Assembly: GCA_033808535.1 (NCBI GenBank)
Contig: JAPXNL010000129.1
Coordinates: 1-6,482 of the forward strand
Source of the DNA: DTU078 sp033808535
Lineage (GTDB): Bacteria > Bacillota > Clostridia > Oscillospirales > CAG-272
Reading direction: 5' to 3'
Length of the DNA: 6,482 bases
Part shown: positions 1 to 4,952 of the stretch, one piece after another
How the letters are laid out: every line of letters starts with the position of its first letter
Position numbering within the stretch: position 1 is the stretch's first letter
The notes under the pieces: generated by a model
The model's database searches: none
Told to the model about the DNA's origin: nothing
What the model saw: the letters and a program-made list of their open reading frames with translations, nothing else
Translations under genes and position numbers: made by a program

Positions 1-68
1 GTCTTAACTGGGAAACTCCTTTAGAAGTCTTTTTTGATCAAAAATTGCACTTGACTTGACAATCGAGC
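1..68 (+). mobile_element. Right end of an IS30-family insertion sequence (partial)
   Basis: The end of the transposase frame overlaps a sequence that looks like an IS30-family terminal inverted repeat, about 45-68. Read on the minus strand it contains TTGTCAAGTCAAGTGCAA, the kind of end I associate with IS30 elements of Firmicutes (from memory). The exact outer boundary is uncertain by a few bases. I place it near 68 because from 69 onward the sequence matches, in inverted orientation, a repeat found again at 3058-3101. The left end and its matching inverted repeat are outside the window, so the element cannot be shown to be complete. A perfect palindrome, TTTTTGATCAAAAA (31-44), lies inside the coding tail. 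Confidence 0.6.
3..59 (+). CDS. IS30-family transposase, C-terminal fragment (5' part outside window)
   Basis: Reading frame 3 enters from the left edge and ends at TGA 57-59. It encodes LNWETPLEVFFDQKLHLT followed by the stop. The pattern (L-N/G)-x-x-TP-x-EVFF-x(3-4)-LHLT-stop is the usual C-terminus of IS30-family DDE transposases, which normally end in 'KTP.EVFF....LHLT'. The catalytic DDE domain lies to the left of the window. I recognise this from the tail alone, so the family call rests on 18 residues. The tail is distinctive, and the terminal-repeat-like sequence directly after it supports the call. Whether the rest of the transposase is intact cannot be seen. Confidence 0.7.
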   Translation, partial: LNWETPLEVFFDQKLHLT

Positions 69-113
69 CAAGCAAAGAAAGTAACATAAAACTACGCCTG
101 CGGTGCGAACCGC
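69..113 (-). repeat. Partial, inverted copy of the spacer repeat (matches 3058-3101)
   Basis: The reverse complement of this stretch aligns with 3058-3101 with a single one-base gap. The 14-base motif GCGGTTCGCACCGC matches at 13 of 14 positions, the middle is about 60% identical, and the last 14 bases (ACTTTCTTTGCTTG) are identical. By hand count about 37 of 45 columns agree. Similarity stops abruptly at base 69, exactly where the IS30 end begins. In the other copy that position is the centre of a 9-bp hairpin (3085-3116). I infer that the IS inserted into, and so truncated, this copy. Confidence 0.65.
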
Positions 114-330
114 TTGATTTCAAACTGATTTAAGGACTTAGCCTATCGTTTACCCTCAAATTATAGTTAAGCCGTTGATTTATAACCAATCTAATCTCAA
201 ACCGCCAGCTGTATTTTCCTATCAAAATACTCACGCCAATAGGCGTAAACCATCATATTTCTGCAAACTAATAATTACGGAGACACAATAAAACTAAAAT
301 TCATACTGTCTCCGGAGGTATCCAAATATA
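114..330. other. AT-rich leader upstream of rluB; no gene seen
   Basis: All frames are broken by stops and nothing resembles a protein or RNA gene. I see a perfect 5-bp hairpin with an AATA loop (ACGCC/GGCGT, 233-246) and a longer stem next to the rluB ribosome binding site (278-314). Several AT-rich hexamers could be -10 boxes (for example TAATAA at 269-274), but none has a good -35 box at 16-18 bases, so I do not call a promoter. The rluB transcript presumably starts in this stretch or within the IS end. Confidence 0.5.
278..318 (+). promoter_or_regulatory. Leader hairpin abutting the rluB Shine-Dalgarno sequence
   Basis: CGGAGACA (278-285) can pair perfectly with TGTCTCCG (307-314), giving an 8-bp stem with a 21-base AT-rich loop. 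The Shine-Dalgarno sequence GGAGG occupies 314-318, so only its first G is held in the stem. It lies 12 bases before the ATG at 331, a little farther than usual. The hairpin may present or partly mask the ribosome binding site. No ligand-binding fold is apparent and no regulatory role is shown. Confidence 0.4.
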
Positions 331-1068
331 ATGTCACAACAGGTGCGCCTGCAAAAATACATCTCCGACTGCGGGTTCATGTCCCGACGCGCGGCGGAGG
401 AAGAAATCCGGCGGGGCAACGTCACCGTCGGCGGAGTCGTCGCGCATATCGGCGACAAGGTCGAGGTCGGCGGCTCGGGCAACGCGCTGGCGGAGGTAAA
501 ACTCCGCGGCCGCACAGTCGAACGCAGGCTGCAGCACCATACAACAATAATGCTGTACAAGCCGCGCGGATATGTCACCACAATGTCCGACGAAAAGGGG
601 CGCCCCTGTGTCGCGGAGCTTGTCGCCGACGTGGGCACGCGCGTTTATCCCTGCGGGCGGCTTGACTACGACTCGGAAGGGCTGCTTATCCTGACAGACG
701 ACGGCGAACTCTGCAATCTTCTGACCCATCCAAGCCATAAGATCCCGAAGATTTACCACGTAAAACTGGGCAAGGCAATCACCCACGCACAGCTCGACAC
801 GCTCAACCGACCGATGGAGATAGACGGCGAGCGCTACAAGGCGGCGCGCGCCGAGGTCTTGACACTGAAGCAAAACGAAACGGTTCTGCGCATGACATTG
901 CATGAAGGGCGCAACCGCCAGATCCGCAAAATGTGCGAGAGCCTGGATTTGCCCGTCATCACGCTCAAGCGCGTGGCGGTAGGAAAGCTGGAGCTGGGCA
1001 ACCTCAAGCCCGGAAAATGGCGCCGGCTTACGCCCGCGCAGATTGCATATCTGAAAGGCAAAGAATAA
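331..1068 (+). CDS. rluB: Pseudouridine synthase, RluB/RsuA family (rRNA modification)
   Basis: A 245-residue protein that should isomerise a specific uridine in rRNA to pseudouridine; the RluB branch acts on 23S rRNA helix 89 in characterised bacteria. An N-terminal S4 RNA-binding domain (about residues 6-50, starting RLQKYISDCG) is followed by the synthase domain. Visible family motifs are LYKPRGYVTT (75-84), the catalytic motif GRLDYDSEGLLILTDDGEL (109-127) with the catalytic aspartate at D112, a KIYHVKL tyrosine region (140-146), and GRNRQIRKM (193-201). The length is normal. The ATG at 331 puts the S4 domain right at the N-terminus and has GGAGG upstream. RluB, RsuA and RluE share these motifs; RluB is the usual assignment for Firmicute members, but the target base is inferred. 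The stop overlaps the next gene's start by one base, so the two are likely co-transcribed and translationally coupled. Confidence 0.88.
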   Translation: MSQQVRLQKYISDCGFMSRRAAEEEIRRGNVTVGGVVAHIGDKVEVGGSGNALAEVKLRGRTVERRLQHHTTIMLYKPRGYVTTMSDEKGRPCVAELVADVGTRVYPCGRLDYDSEGLLILTDDGELCNLLTHPSHKIPKIYHVKLGKAITHAQLDTLNRPMEIDGERYKAARAEVLTLKQNETVLRMTLHEGRNRQIRKMCESLDLPVITLKRVAVGKLELGNLKPGKWRRLTPAQIAYLKGKE

Positions 1069-1451
1069 TGCTGAAAATTATTCCCGTGCAGGACAAAGGT
1101 GAACAGGAGCGAATTTGCGGGCGGTGCGGCACCGAATATCTGCCCGACGCGCTTGCGTATGCAGGATATGAGGACGACATGCTCGCGTGCATAGCCCAGT
1201 TTTCGATTAAGAGCGGATATGTGGAGCTGTATAACCTGTCGGCTGTCACAGGCGCGCCGGAAAACGGCGACGCTATGCTGCTCTGCGGGCGCGCGGCTCT
1301 GAATTTCGCGTATACGATAGGCATTTTGCAGGCGCGCTGCGATATGCCGGACGAGAGTCACCTGCCGCTTTATAAAGCAGTCGGCTTTACACCCGGCGGG
1401 GCCCGCATGACCTGCGACCTGAAAAAGCTGTTTGAAAGCCACTGCCATTGA
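1068..1451 (+). CDS. Small GNAT-like (degenerate N-acetyltransferase fold) protein
   Basis: A 127-residue protein. I start it at ATG 1068, which shares its A with the rluB TAA stop (TAATG). AAAGG at 1054-1058, inside rluB, is a suitable ribosome binding site. An upstream in-frame ATG at 933 would add 45 residues that only translate the rluB sequence out of frame, so I reject it. The C-terminal half resembles the end of GNAT acetyltransferases: LLCGRAALNFAYTIGI (71-86) sits where the acetyl-CoA-binding helix would be, and LYKAVGF (101-107) resembles the common GNAT 'LYeklGF' segment, followed by a strand and a helix (CDLKKLFESHC). The usual Q/R-x-x-G-x-G/A acetyl-CoA loop is not recognisable, so activity is uncertain. 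Similar short GNAT-like proteins of unknown substrate occur in Clostridia. It may act with or simply be coupled to the rRNA-modifying enzyme; I assign no specific function. Confidence 0.7.
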   Translation: MLKIIPVQDKGEQERICGRCGTEYLPDALAYAGYEDDMLACIAQFSIKSGYVELYNLSAVTGAPENGDAMLLCGRAALNFAYTIGILQARCDMPDESHLPLYKAVGFTPGGARMTCDLKKLFESHCH

Positions 1452-1499
1452 ATTTACTATCCCCTTTGTTTTTTATTGAACTTGTAAGGAAGCGATTAA

Positions 1500-2939
1500 A
1501 TGCCAACCGATTTTGTACGCGAAAACCACACGCTGCTCTGCGATTTCTACGAGCTGACCATGGGCAATGGCTACCTGCTCTCGGGGCTCGGCGACCGGAT
1601 ATCGTATTTCGACGTGTTTTTCCGTACCATTCCCAACAACGGCGGATACGCCATAACCGCCGGGCTCGAGCAGGTTATCGAATATATTGAAAACCTGCAC
1701 TTTACGGAGGACGACCTGGAATTTCTGCGCAGCAAGGGCATATTCGACGAGAAATTCCTTGACTATCTGCGCAATTTCAAATTCACCGGCGATATATGGG
1801 CGATACCGGAGGGGACGCCGGTTTTCCCCGGCGAACCGATTATGACGGTACGCGCGCCCGCAATCCAGGCTCAGTTTATCGAAACGTTCGTGCTGCTCAC
1901 ACTCAACCATCAGTCGCTGATCGCCACAAAGGCAAGCCGCATTGTGCGCGCCGCCGGCGGCAGACCGGTCGCGGAGTTCGGCTCGCGCCGCGCGCAGGGC
2001 GCGGACGGCGCAATACTCGGCGCGCGCGCGTCTTATATAGCGGGCTGCACAAGCTCGGCATGCACGATCGCGGAGCCGCGGTACGGAGTGCCCGCAAGCG
2101 GCACGATGGCGCATTCGTGGGTTCAGATGTTCGACGACGAGTTCACCGCGTTCGACGTCTATTGCTCGCTCTATCCCAAGTCCCCGACACTGCTCGTCGA
2201 TACTTATAACGTCCTGACAAGCGGCGTGCCCAACGCGATAAAAGCATTCAAAAAGCACGGCATTACAAAATGCGCCGTGCGGCTCGATTCGGGTGACATA
2301 ACATATCTTTCGCGCAAGACGCGCAAAATGCTCGACGACGCGGGGCTGTACGACTGCAAAATCGTCGCCTCCAACTCGCTGGACGAGTATATAATCCGCG
2401 ACGTGCTGCTGCAGGGCGCGTGCATAGACGCGTTCGGAGTGGGCGAACGGCTGATAACCTCGAAGCCGGAACCGGTGTTCGACGGCGTATACAAGCTCGC
2501 CGCGATCGAGAACGAGGAAGGGAAGATAATCCCCAAGATCAAAGTCAGCGAGAATCCAACGAAGATCACAAACCCGCATTTTAAGAAGATTTACAGGCTT
2601 ATCGAGCACCACACCGGCAAGGCGATAGCCGATCTGATCTGCATCCATGACGAGGTGATCGACACCGCGTGGCCGCTTACGATTTTTGACCCCGACTACA
2701 CATGGAAACGCAAGACGCTGACCGACTTTTCGGCGATCGAGCTGCTTGAGCCGATATTCAAAGGCGGCAGGTGCGTGTACAGCCGCCCGACGACCGACGA
2801 GATACGCAGATACTGCGCCGAGCAGCTTGAGCTGCAGTGGGACGAGGTTAAGCGGTTTGAAAATCCCCACAACTATTATGTGGATTTGTCGCAGAAGCTG
2901 TGGGATTTGAAGCATGAGATGTTGAGGATTAACAGATGA
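1500..2939 (+). CDS. pncB: Nicotinate phosphoribosyltransferase (NAD salvage)
   Basis: A 479-residue cytosolic enzyme that makes nicotinate mononucleotide from nicotinate and PRPP with ATP, the first step of the Preiss-Handler route to NAD. Recognisable segments are DFYELTMGNGY (15-25), FGSRRAQG (160-167), GTMAHSW (201-207), VDTYN (233-237), VRLDSGD (260-266) and FGVGERLITS (312-321). H205 in the GT-x-AH motif aligns with the catalytic histidine that is transiently phosphorylated in the family. Length and motif order fit the common bacterial/clostridial clade, and nothing key is missing. The start at 1500 is supported by AAGGAAG at 1486-1492, seven bases upstream. It follows the GNAT-like gene after 48 bases and probably shares its transcript. 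A hairpin directly after the stop (2941-2969) may mark the end of that transcript. A 498-codon open frame runs antisense to this gene; it is a coding shadow. Confidence 0.95.
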   Translation: MPTDFVRENHTLLCDFYELTMGNGYLLSGLGDRISYFDVFFRTIPNNGGYAITAGLEQVIEYIENLHFTEDDLEFLRSKGIFDEKFLDYLRNFKFTGDIWAIPEGTPVFPGEPIMTVRAPAIQAQFIETFVLLTLNHQSLIATKASRIVRAAGGRPVAEFGSRRAQGADGAILGARASYIAGCTSSACTIAEPRYGVPASGTMAHSWVQMFDDEFTAFDVYCSLYPKSPTLLVDTYNVLTSGVPNAIKAFKKHGITKCAVRLDSGDITYLSRKTRKMLDDAGLYDCKIVASNSLDEYIIRDVLLQGACIDAFGVGERLITSKPEPVFDGVYKLAAIENEEGKIIPKIKVSENPTKITNPHFKKIYRLIEHHTGKAIADLICIHDEVIDTAWPLTIFDPDYTWKRKTLTDFSAIELLEPIFKGGRCVYSRPTTDEIRRYCAEQLELQWDEVKRFENPHNYYVDLSQKLWDLKHEMLRINR

Positions 2940-2940
2940 T

Positions 2941-2969
2941 GTGAGGTACGCAATTTGTTGCGTGTTCAC
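2941..2969 (+). terminator. Hairpin directly after pncB, possible transcript end
   Basis: GTGA (2941-2944) pairs with TCAC (2966-2969). After one bulged G, GTACGCAA (2946-2953) pairs with TTGCGTGT (2958-2965), with two G-U pairs and a TTTG tetraloop. That is a 12-bp stem starting one base after the pncB stop. The bases after it (CTATTTGC) are not a good U-tract, so a classical intrinsic terminator is doubtful. It could instead stabilise the 3' end of the mRNA. Confidence 0.4.
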
Positions 2970-2973
2970 CTAT

Positions 2974-2996
2974 TTGCAGGCGGTTCGCACCGCGAG
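2974..2996 (+). repeat. GCGGTTCGCACCGC repeat, first spacer copy
   Basis: TTGCAGGCGGTTCGCACCGC and the following bases match TTGCAGCGGTTCCCACCGCG at 3053 with one base inserted and one substituted, about 79 bases apart in direct orientation. The core 14-mer is 2980-2993. It can form a 5-bp hairpin (GCGGT/ACCGC) with a TCGC loop. The flanking CACC...TTGCAG is partly shared by both copies, so the duplicated unit is longer than the core. Confidence 0.65.
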
Positions 2997-3057
2997 CGGG
3001 TTTATTGCATTTTTGAGGATACTGCCCGCCGTTTGCTCATCACCAACTTACATTGCA

Positions 3058-3101
3058 GCGGTTCCCACCGCGGGAGAGTTCGATGGGACTTTCTTTGCTT
3101 G
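3058..3101 (+). repeat. Spacer repeat copy, plus orientation (matches 69-113 inverted)
   Basis: It begins with GCGGTTCCCACCGC (3058-3071), continues through 16 variable bases and ends in ACTTTCTTTGCTTG (3088-3101). The partner at 69-113 is in the opposite orientation, so the two copies flank the rluB-pncB block as an inverted repeat about 3 kb apart. In this copy the sequence continues into the other arm of a hairpin (to 3116), which the partner lacks. Confidence 0.65.
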
Positions 3102-3116
3102 CCCAATGAAAGTCCC
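3085..3116. repeat. Perfect 9-bp hairpin, core of the dispersed repeat
   Basis: GGGACTTTC (3085-3093) pairs perfectly with GAAAGTCCC (3108-3116). Inside it, after one T-T mismatch, TTG (3095-3097) pairs with CAA (3104-3106), leaving a 6-base loop. The stem has no U-tract and would fold on either strand. It looks like a structured repeat unit rather than a terminator. Confidence 0.6.
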
Positions 3117-3145
3117 CAAAGAAAAGGCCCCTAAGGCTCCGCCGC

Positions 3146-3170
3146 AAGGTAAAGCCGTAGGCTTTGCCTT
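3146..3170. repeat. 11-bp hairpin with three-base loop
   Basis: AAGGTAAAGCC (3146-3156) pairs with GGCTTTGCCTT (3160-3170) around a GTA loop, with one T-G wobble. It is one of the strongest stems in the spacer. Its role is unknown; it is probably part of the same repeat cassette. Confidence 0.55.
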
Positions 3171-3240
3171 TAGAATCACGCCAGAGGAAGGACCCATCCG
3201 GACTCCCCCGACGGGAGAGGCATCCCCCGCGCCCCCTCCT

Positions 3241-3312
3241 GGTGTTAATTGGCAACACCGTCGTACACCGCCAGTGGTGTCCGACGGTATCAAAAACCGT
3301 TTGGTATGTTGC
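3241..3312. repeat. Nested and alternative hairpin cluster
   Basis: The main stem is ACCGTCG (3257-3263) with CGACGGT (3282-3288), then one mismatch, then ACACC (3265-3269) with GGTGT (3276-3280), closing a 6-base loop: 12 base pairs in all. Competing pairings exist. GGTGTT (3241-3246) can pair with AACACC (3254-3259), ACGGT (3284-3288) with ACCGT (3296-3300), and GCAACA (3252-3257) with TGTTGC (3307-3312) to enclose the main stem. Either strand could fold this way. I cannot match it to a named RNA family. Confidence 0.5.
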
Positions 3313-3420
3313 TCACCGATCATTCCATATTACACAGTGACGGCATCCGCGGGTACGGTAAAACATGGTCTTAAGCGAGCACATAACGTGCGTGTTTTCT
3401 TCGTCCCCCGTGGCCACATA

Positions 3421-3455
3421 GCCGCCGATTTGGGTAAGGGGACCATATCGGCGGC
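3421..3455. repeat. 9-bp GC-rich hairpin
   Basis: GCCGCCGAT (3421-3429) pairs perfectly with ATCGGCGGC (3447-3455). After a T-T mismatch, TGG (3431-3433) can pair with CCA (3443-3445). A self-complementary GTGGCCAC (3410-3417) lies just upstream. No U-tract follows. Confidence 0.5.
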
Positions 3456-3497
3456 GGAGCGAGGAATCACGATATTTTAATAAGATAGCGTAACAAA

Positions 3498-3531
3498 ATA
3501 GGGTTGCAGAATAGAACAACCTATATTTTTT
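3498..3531 (+). terminator. Possible weak intrinsic terminator upstream of hisS
   Basis: ATAGGGTTG (3498-3506) pairs with CAACCTAT (3517-3524) with one bulged G and a 10-base loop. It is followed after one A by six Ts (3526-3531). The stem is AT-rich and the layout also reads as a weaker terminator on the minus strand. It could stop read-through from pncB into hisS, or be part of the hisS leader. Confidence 0.4.
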
Positions 3532-3557
3532 AGTAAATCTAAGATATATTTTTGCCT

Positions 3558-3592
3558 GCGGGGGGCGCGGGGGGGGGGGTCATTCCCCCCGC
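3558..3592 (+). repeat. G-run hairpin with an 11-G homopolymer
   Basis: GCGGGGGG (3558-3565) is complementary to CCCCCCGC (3585-3592). Between them, 11 consecutive Gs (3569-3579) can also pair with the same six Cs across a TCATT loop. The two pairings exclude each other. The G tracts (6 and 11) could also form a four-layer-strand G-quadruplex on the + strand. It lies about 40 bases before the hisS ribosome binding site. The homopolymer length is prone to sequencing and replication error. Confidence 0.5.
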
Positions 3593-3647
3593 CGTAACCC
3601 AAAATCACTAACACATAAGTTAAACTTACATTTAGGAGTCATACGAA

Positions 3648-4904
3648 ATGATACAGAAGCCGCGCGGCACCATCGACATAATGCCGGAGGAGATGCCGTA
3701 CTGGTATAAAATTGAACAGACCGCGCGGGAGGTCTCCGCGCTGTACGGATTTTCAGAGCTGCGGTTCCCGACGTTTGAGAACACGGAGCTGTTCGCGCGC
3801 GGTGTAGGCGACACCACCGACGTCGTGCAGAAGGAGATGTACACCTTCACCGACCGCGAGGGAAGGTCACTCACACTGCGCCCCGAGGGCACGGCGGGCG
3901 TCGCACGCGCGATAATCGAGAACGGCCGCTGCTCCGACGCCATGCCGCTCAAGCTCTTTTACATCATCAACTGCTTCAGATACGAAAAACCGCAGGCGGG
4001 CCGCAGCCGAGAGTTCTTCCAGTACGGCGCCGAGCTGTTCGGCTCCGACTCCGCGGCAGCCGACGCCACAATGATCGCGCTCGCCAAATCGGTTATAGAG
4101 GGCATAGGCATAACAGGCGCCAAGCTGCACATCAACTCCATAGGCTGCCCGTCATGCCGGCCGGAATACCACGCAAAACTGCGCGAGTTTTTTGCCTCAA
4201 ACGAGGACAAGCTCTGCCCCACCTGCCGCGAGCGGCTCAAAACCAACCCGCTCCGCATTCTCGACTGCAAAAACGAGGCCTGCAAGCGTCTGACCGAAGG
4301 CGCTCCCAAAACCATAGACTGCCTGTGCGAGCCGTGCGCCGGGCATTTCGAGAGCCTGAAGGGCTTACTCGCCGCGTCGGGTATCGGATATACCGTTGAC
4401 ACCACGATAGTGCGCGGGCTCGACTATTACACCCACACCGTGTTCGAGTTCATCTCCGATAAAATCGGTGCGCAGAGCACCATCTGCGGCGGCGGCAGAT
4501 ATGACGGGCTGATAAAACAGCTCGGCGGCCCCGCACTGCCCGGCATAGGCTTTGCAATGGGCATAACCCGCCTGATACTCGCGATGAAAGCCAGCGGCGT
4601 AGAACTCGAGAGCGGTATAAAGCCCAGACTCTACATCGCGCCCATGGGCGAGGCGGCGCAGATTGCCGCGCTCAGCATCACGTCGGAGCTGCGCGGCGCG
4701 GGTATTAACGCCGAGTGTGACATAGTCGGCCGCTCGCTCAAAGCGCAGATGAAGTACGCCGACAAAATCGGCGCACAGTACACGCTTATCATCGGCGACG
4801 CCGAGCTTGAATCGCGTCGCGCAATACTAAAGAACATGGAAACCGGCGAGCAGTCGGAGATCGGTGTCCGGGACATTGACGCACTGCGCCGCCTGCTTGG
4901 CTGA
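3648..4904 (+). CDS. hisS: Histidyl-tRNA synthetase
   Basis: A 418-residue class II synthetase that charges tRNA-His with histidine; normally a cytosolic homodimer. The start at 3648 follows AGGAG (3634-3638) by nine bases and gives the standard N-terminus KPRGTIDIMPEE. Motifs seen are RPEGTAGVAR (78-87), motif 2 FRYEKPQAGRSREFFQYGAE (110-129), the HisA motif VRGLDYYTHTVFEF (255-268), GGGRYDGLI (281-289) and motif 3 GFAMGITRLI (301-310). A C-terminal anticodon-binding domain follows (about 325-418). Motif 3 has Thr at 307 where ER is usual; R308 is kept. The insert carries many cysteines: CPSC (167-170), CPTC (190-193), C207, C212 and CLCEPC (225-230), a pattern familiar in clostridial HisRS and suggestive of metal binding. 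aspS follows after 128 bases, the common Firmicute order. The hisZ paralogue is unlikely because the anticodon domain and HisA motif are present. Confidence 0.95.
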   Translation: MIQKPRGTIDIMPEEMPYWYKIEQTAREVSALYGFSELRFPTFENTELFARGVGDTTDVVQKEMYTFTDREGRSLTLRPEGTAGVARAIIENGRCSDAMPLKLFYIINCFRYEKPQAGRSREFFQYGAELFGSDSAAADATMIALAKSVIEGIGITGAKLHINSIGCPSCRPEYHAKLREFFASNEDKLCPTCRERLKTNPLRILDCKNEACKRLTEGAPKTIDCLCEPCAGHFESLKGLLAASGIGYTVDTTIVRGLDYYTHTVFEFISDKIGAQSTICGGGRYDGLIKQLGGPALPGIGFAMGITRLILAMKASGVELESGIKPRLYIAPMGEAAQIAALSITSELRGAGINAECDIVGRSLKAQMKYADKIGAQYTLIIGDAELESRRAILKNMETGEQSEIGVRDIDALRRLLG

Positions 4905-4912
4905 TAGCAGGC
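4891..4912 (+). other. Inverted repeat across the hisS stop codon
   Basis: GCCTGC (4891-4896) pairs with GCAGGC (4907-4912) across a 10-base loop holding the TGA stop. There is no U-tract, so it is not a standard terminator. It may mildly affect translation or RNA stability, or be chance in GC-rich sequence. Confidence 0.3.
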
Positions 4913-4952
4913 ATCGCCCGGCGCATTATAAATGGGGCGCGAGTTTGGGGCG

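Larger units (their letters stand above)
2940..3647. other. 708-base spacer rich in hairpins; no convincing gene
   Basis: No protein gene is supportable here. A 179-codon open frame (2941-3480, GTG start) and several shorter frames on both strands cross the stretch, but they consist of low-complexity Pro/Gly/Arg-rich sequence translated from inverted repeats, with no domain or well-placed ribosome binding site. The spacer contains, in order: the pncB hairpin; two copies of a GCGGTT..ACCGC repeat (2974-2996 and 3053-3075); hairpins at 3085-3116, 3146-3170, 3241-3259, 3257-3288 and 3421-3455; a terminator-like stem at 3498-3531; and a G-run hairpin at 3558-3592. From memory, proline-rich false ORFs of this style recur between genes in gut Clostridia, which suggests a dispersed non-coding repeat. 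I see no tRNA, no T-box consensus and no CRISPR. Confidence 0.6.

Noticed and set aside
56..87. TTGACA at 56-61 as a -35 box for rluB
   Set aside because: No fitting -10 box lies 16-18 bases downstream, and the hexamer is part of the IS30 terminal repeat.
933..1067. Upstream start at 933 for the GNAT-like gene
   Set aside because: It would overlap rluB by 136 bases, and the added residues are just rluB DNA in another frame. ATG 1068 has a suitable ribosome binding site and a stop-start overlap.
1473..2969. 498-codon open frame antisense to pncB
   Set aside because: It is a shadow of a GC-rich gene with strong third-position bias; pncB has intact family motifs throughout and the antisense product has none.
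2974..3075. CRISPR-like direct repeats
   Set aside because: Only two imperfect copies 79 bases apart, with a palindromic core and no further units or cas genes.
2941..3480. 179-codon open frame (GTG start) filling most of the pncB-hisS spacer
   Set aside because: The translation is a Pro/Gly/Arg patchwork over inverted repeats, with no domain, no well-placed ribosome binding site and overlapping open frames on the other strand. It resembles false ORFs over repeats rather than a gene.
3250..3647. T-box leader for hisS-aspS, as often seen in Firmicutes
   Set aside because: I found no AGGGTGGNACCGCG-type antiterminator sequence. The ACCGCGGG at 3067-3074 belongs to the GCGGTT..ACCGC repeat and lacks the T-box context.
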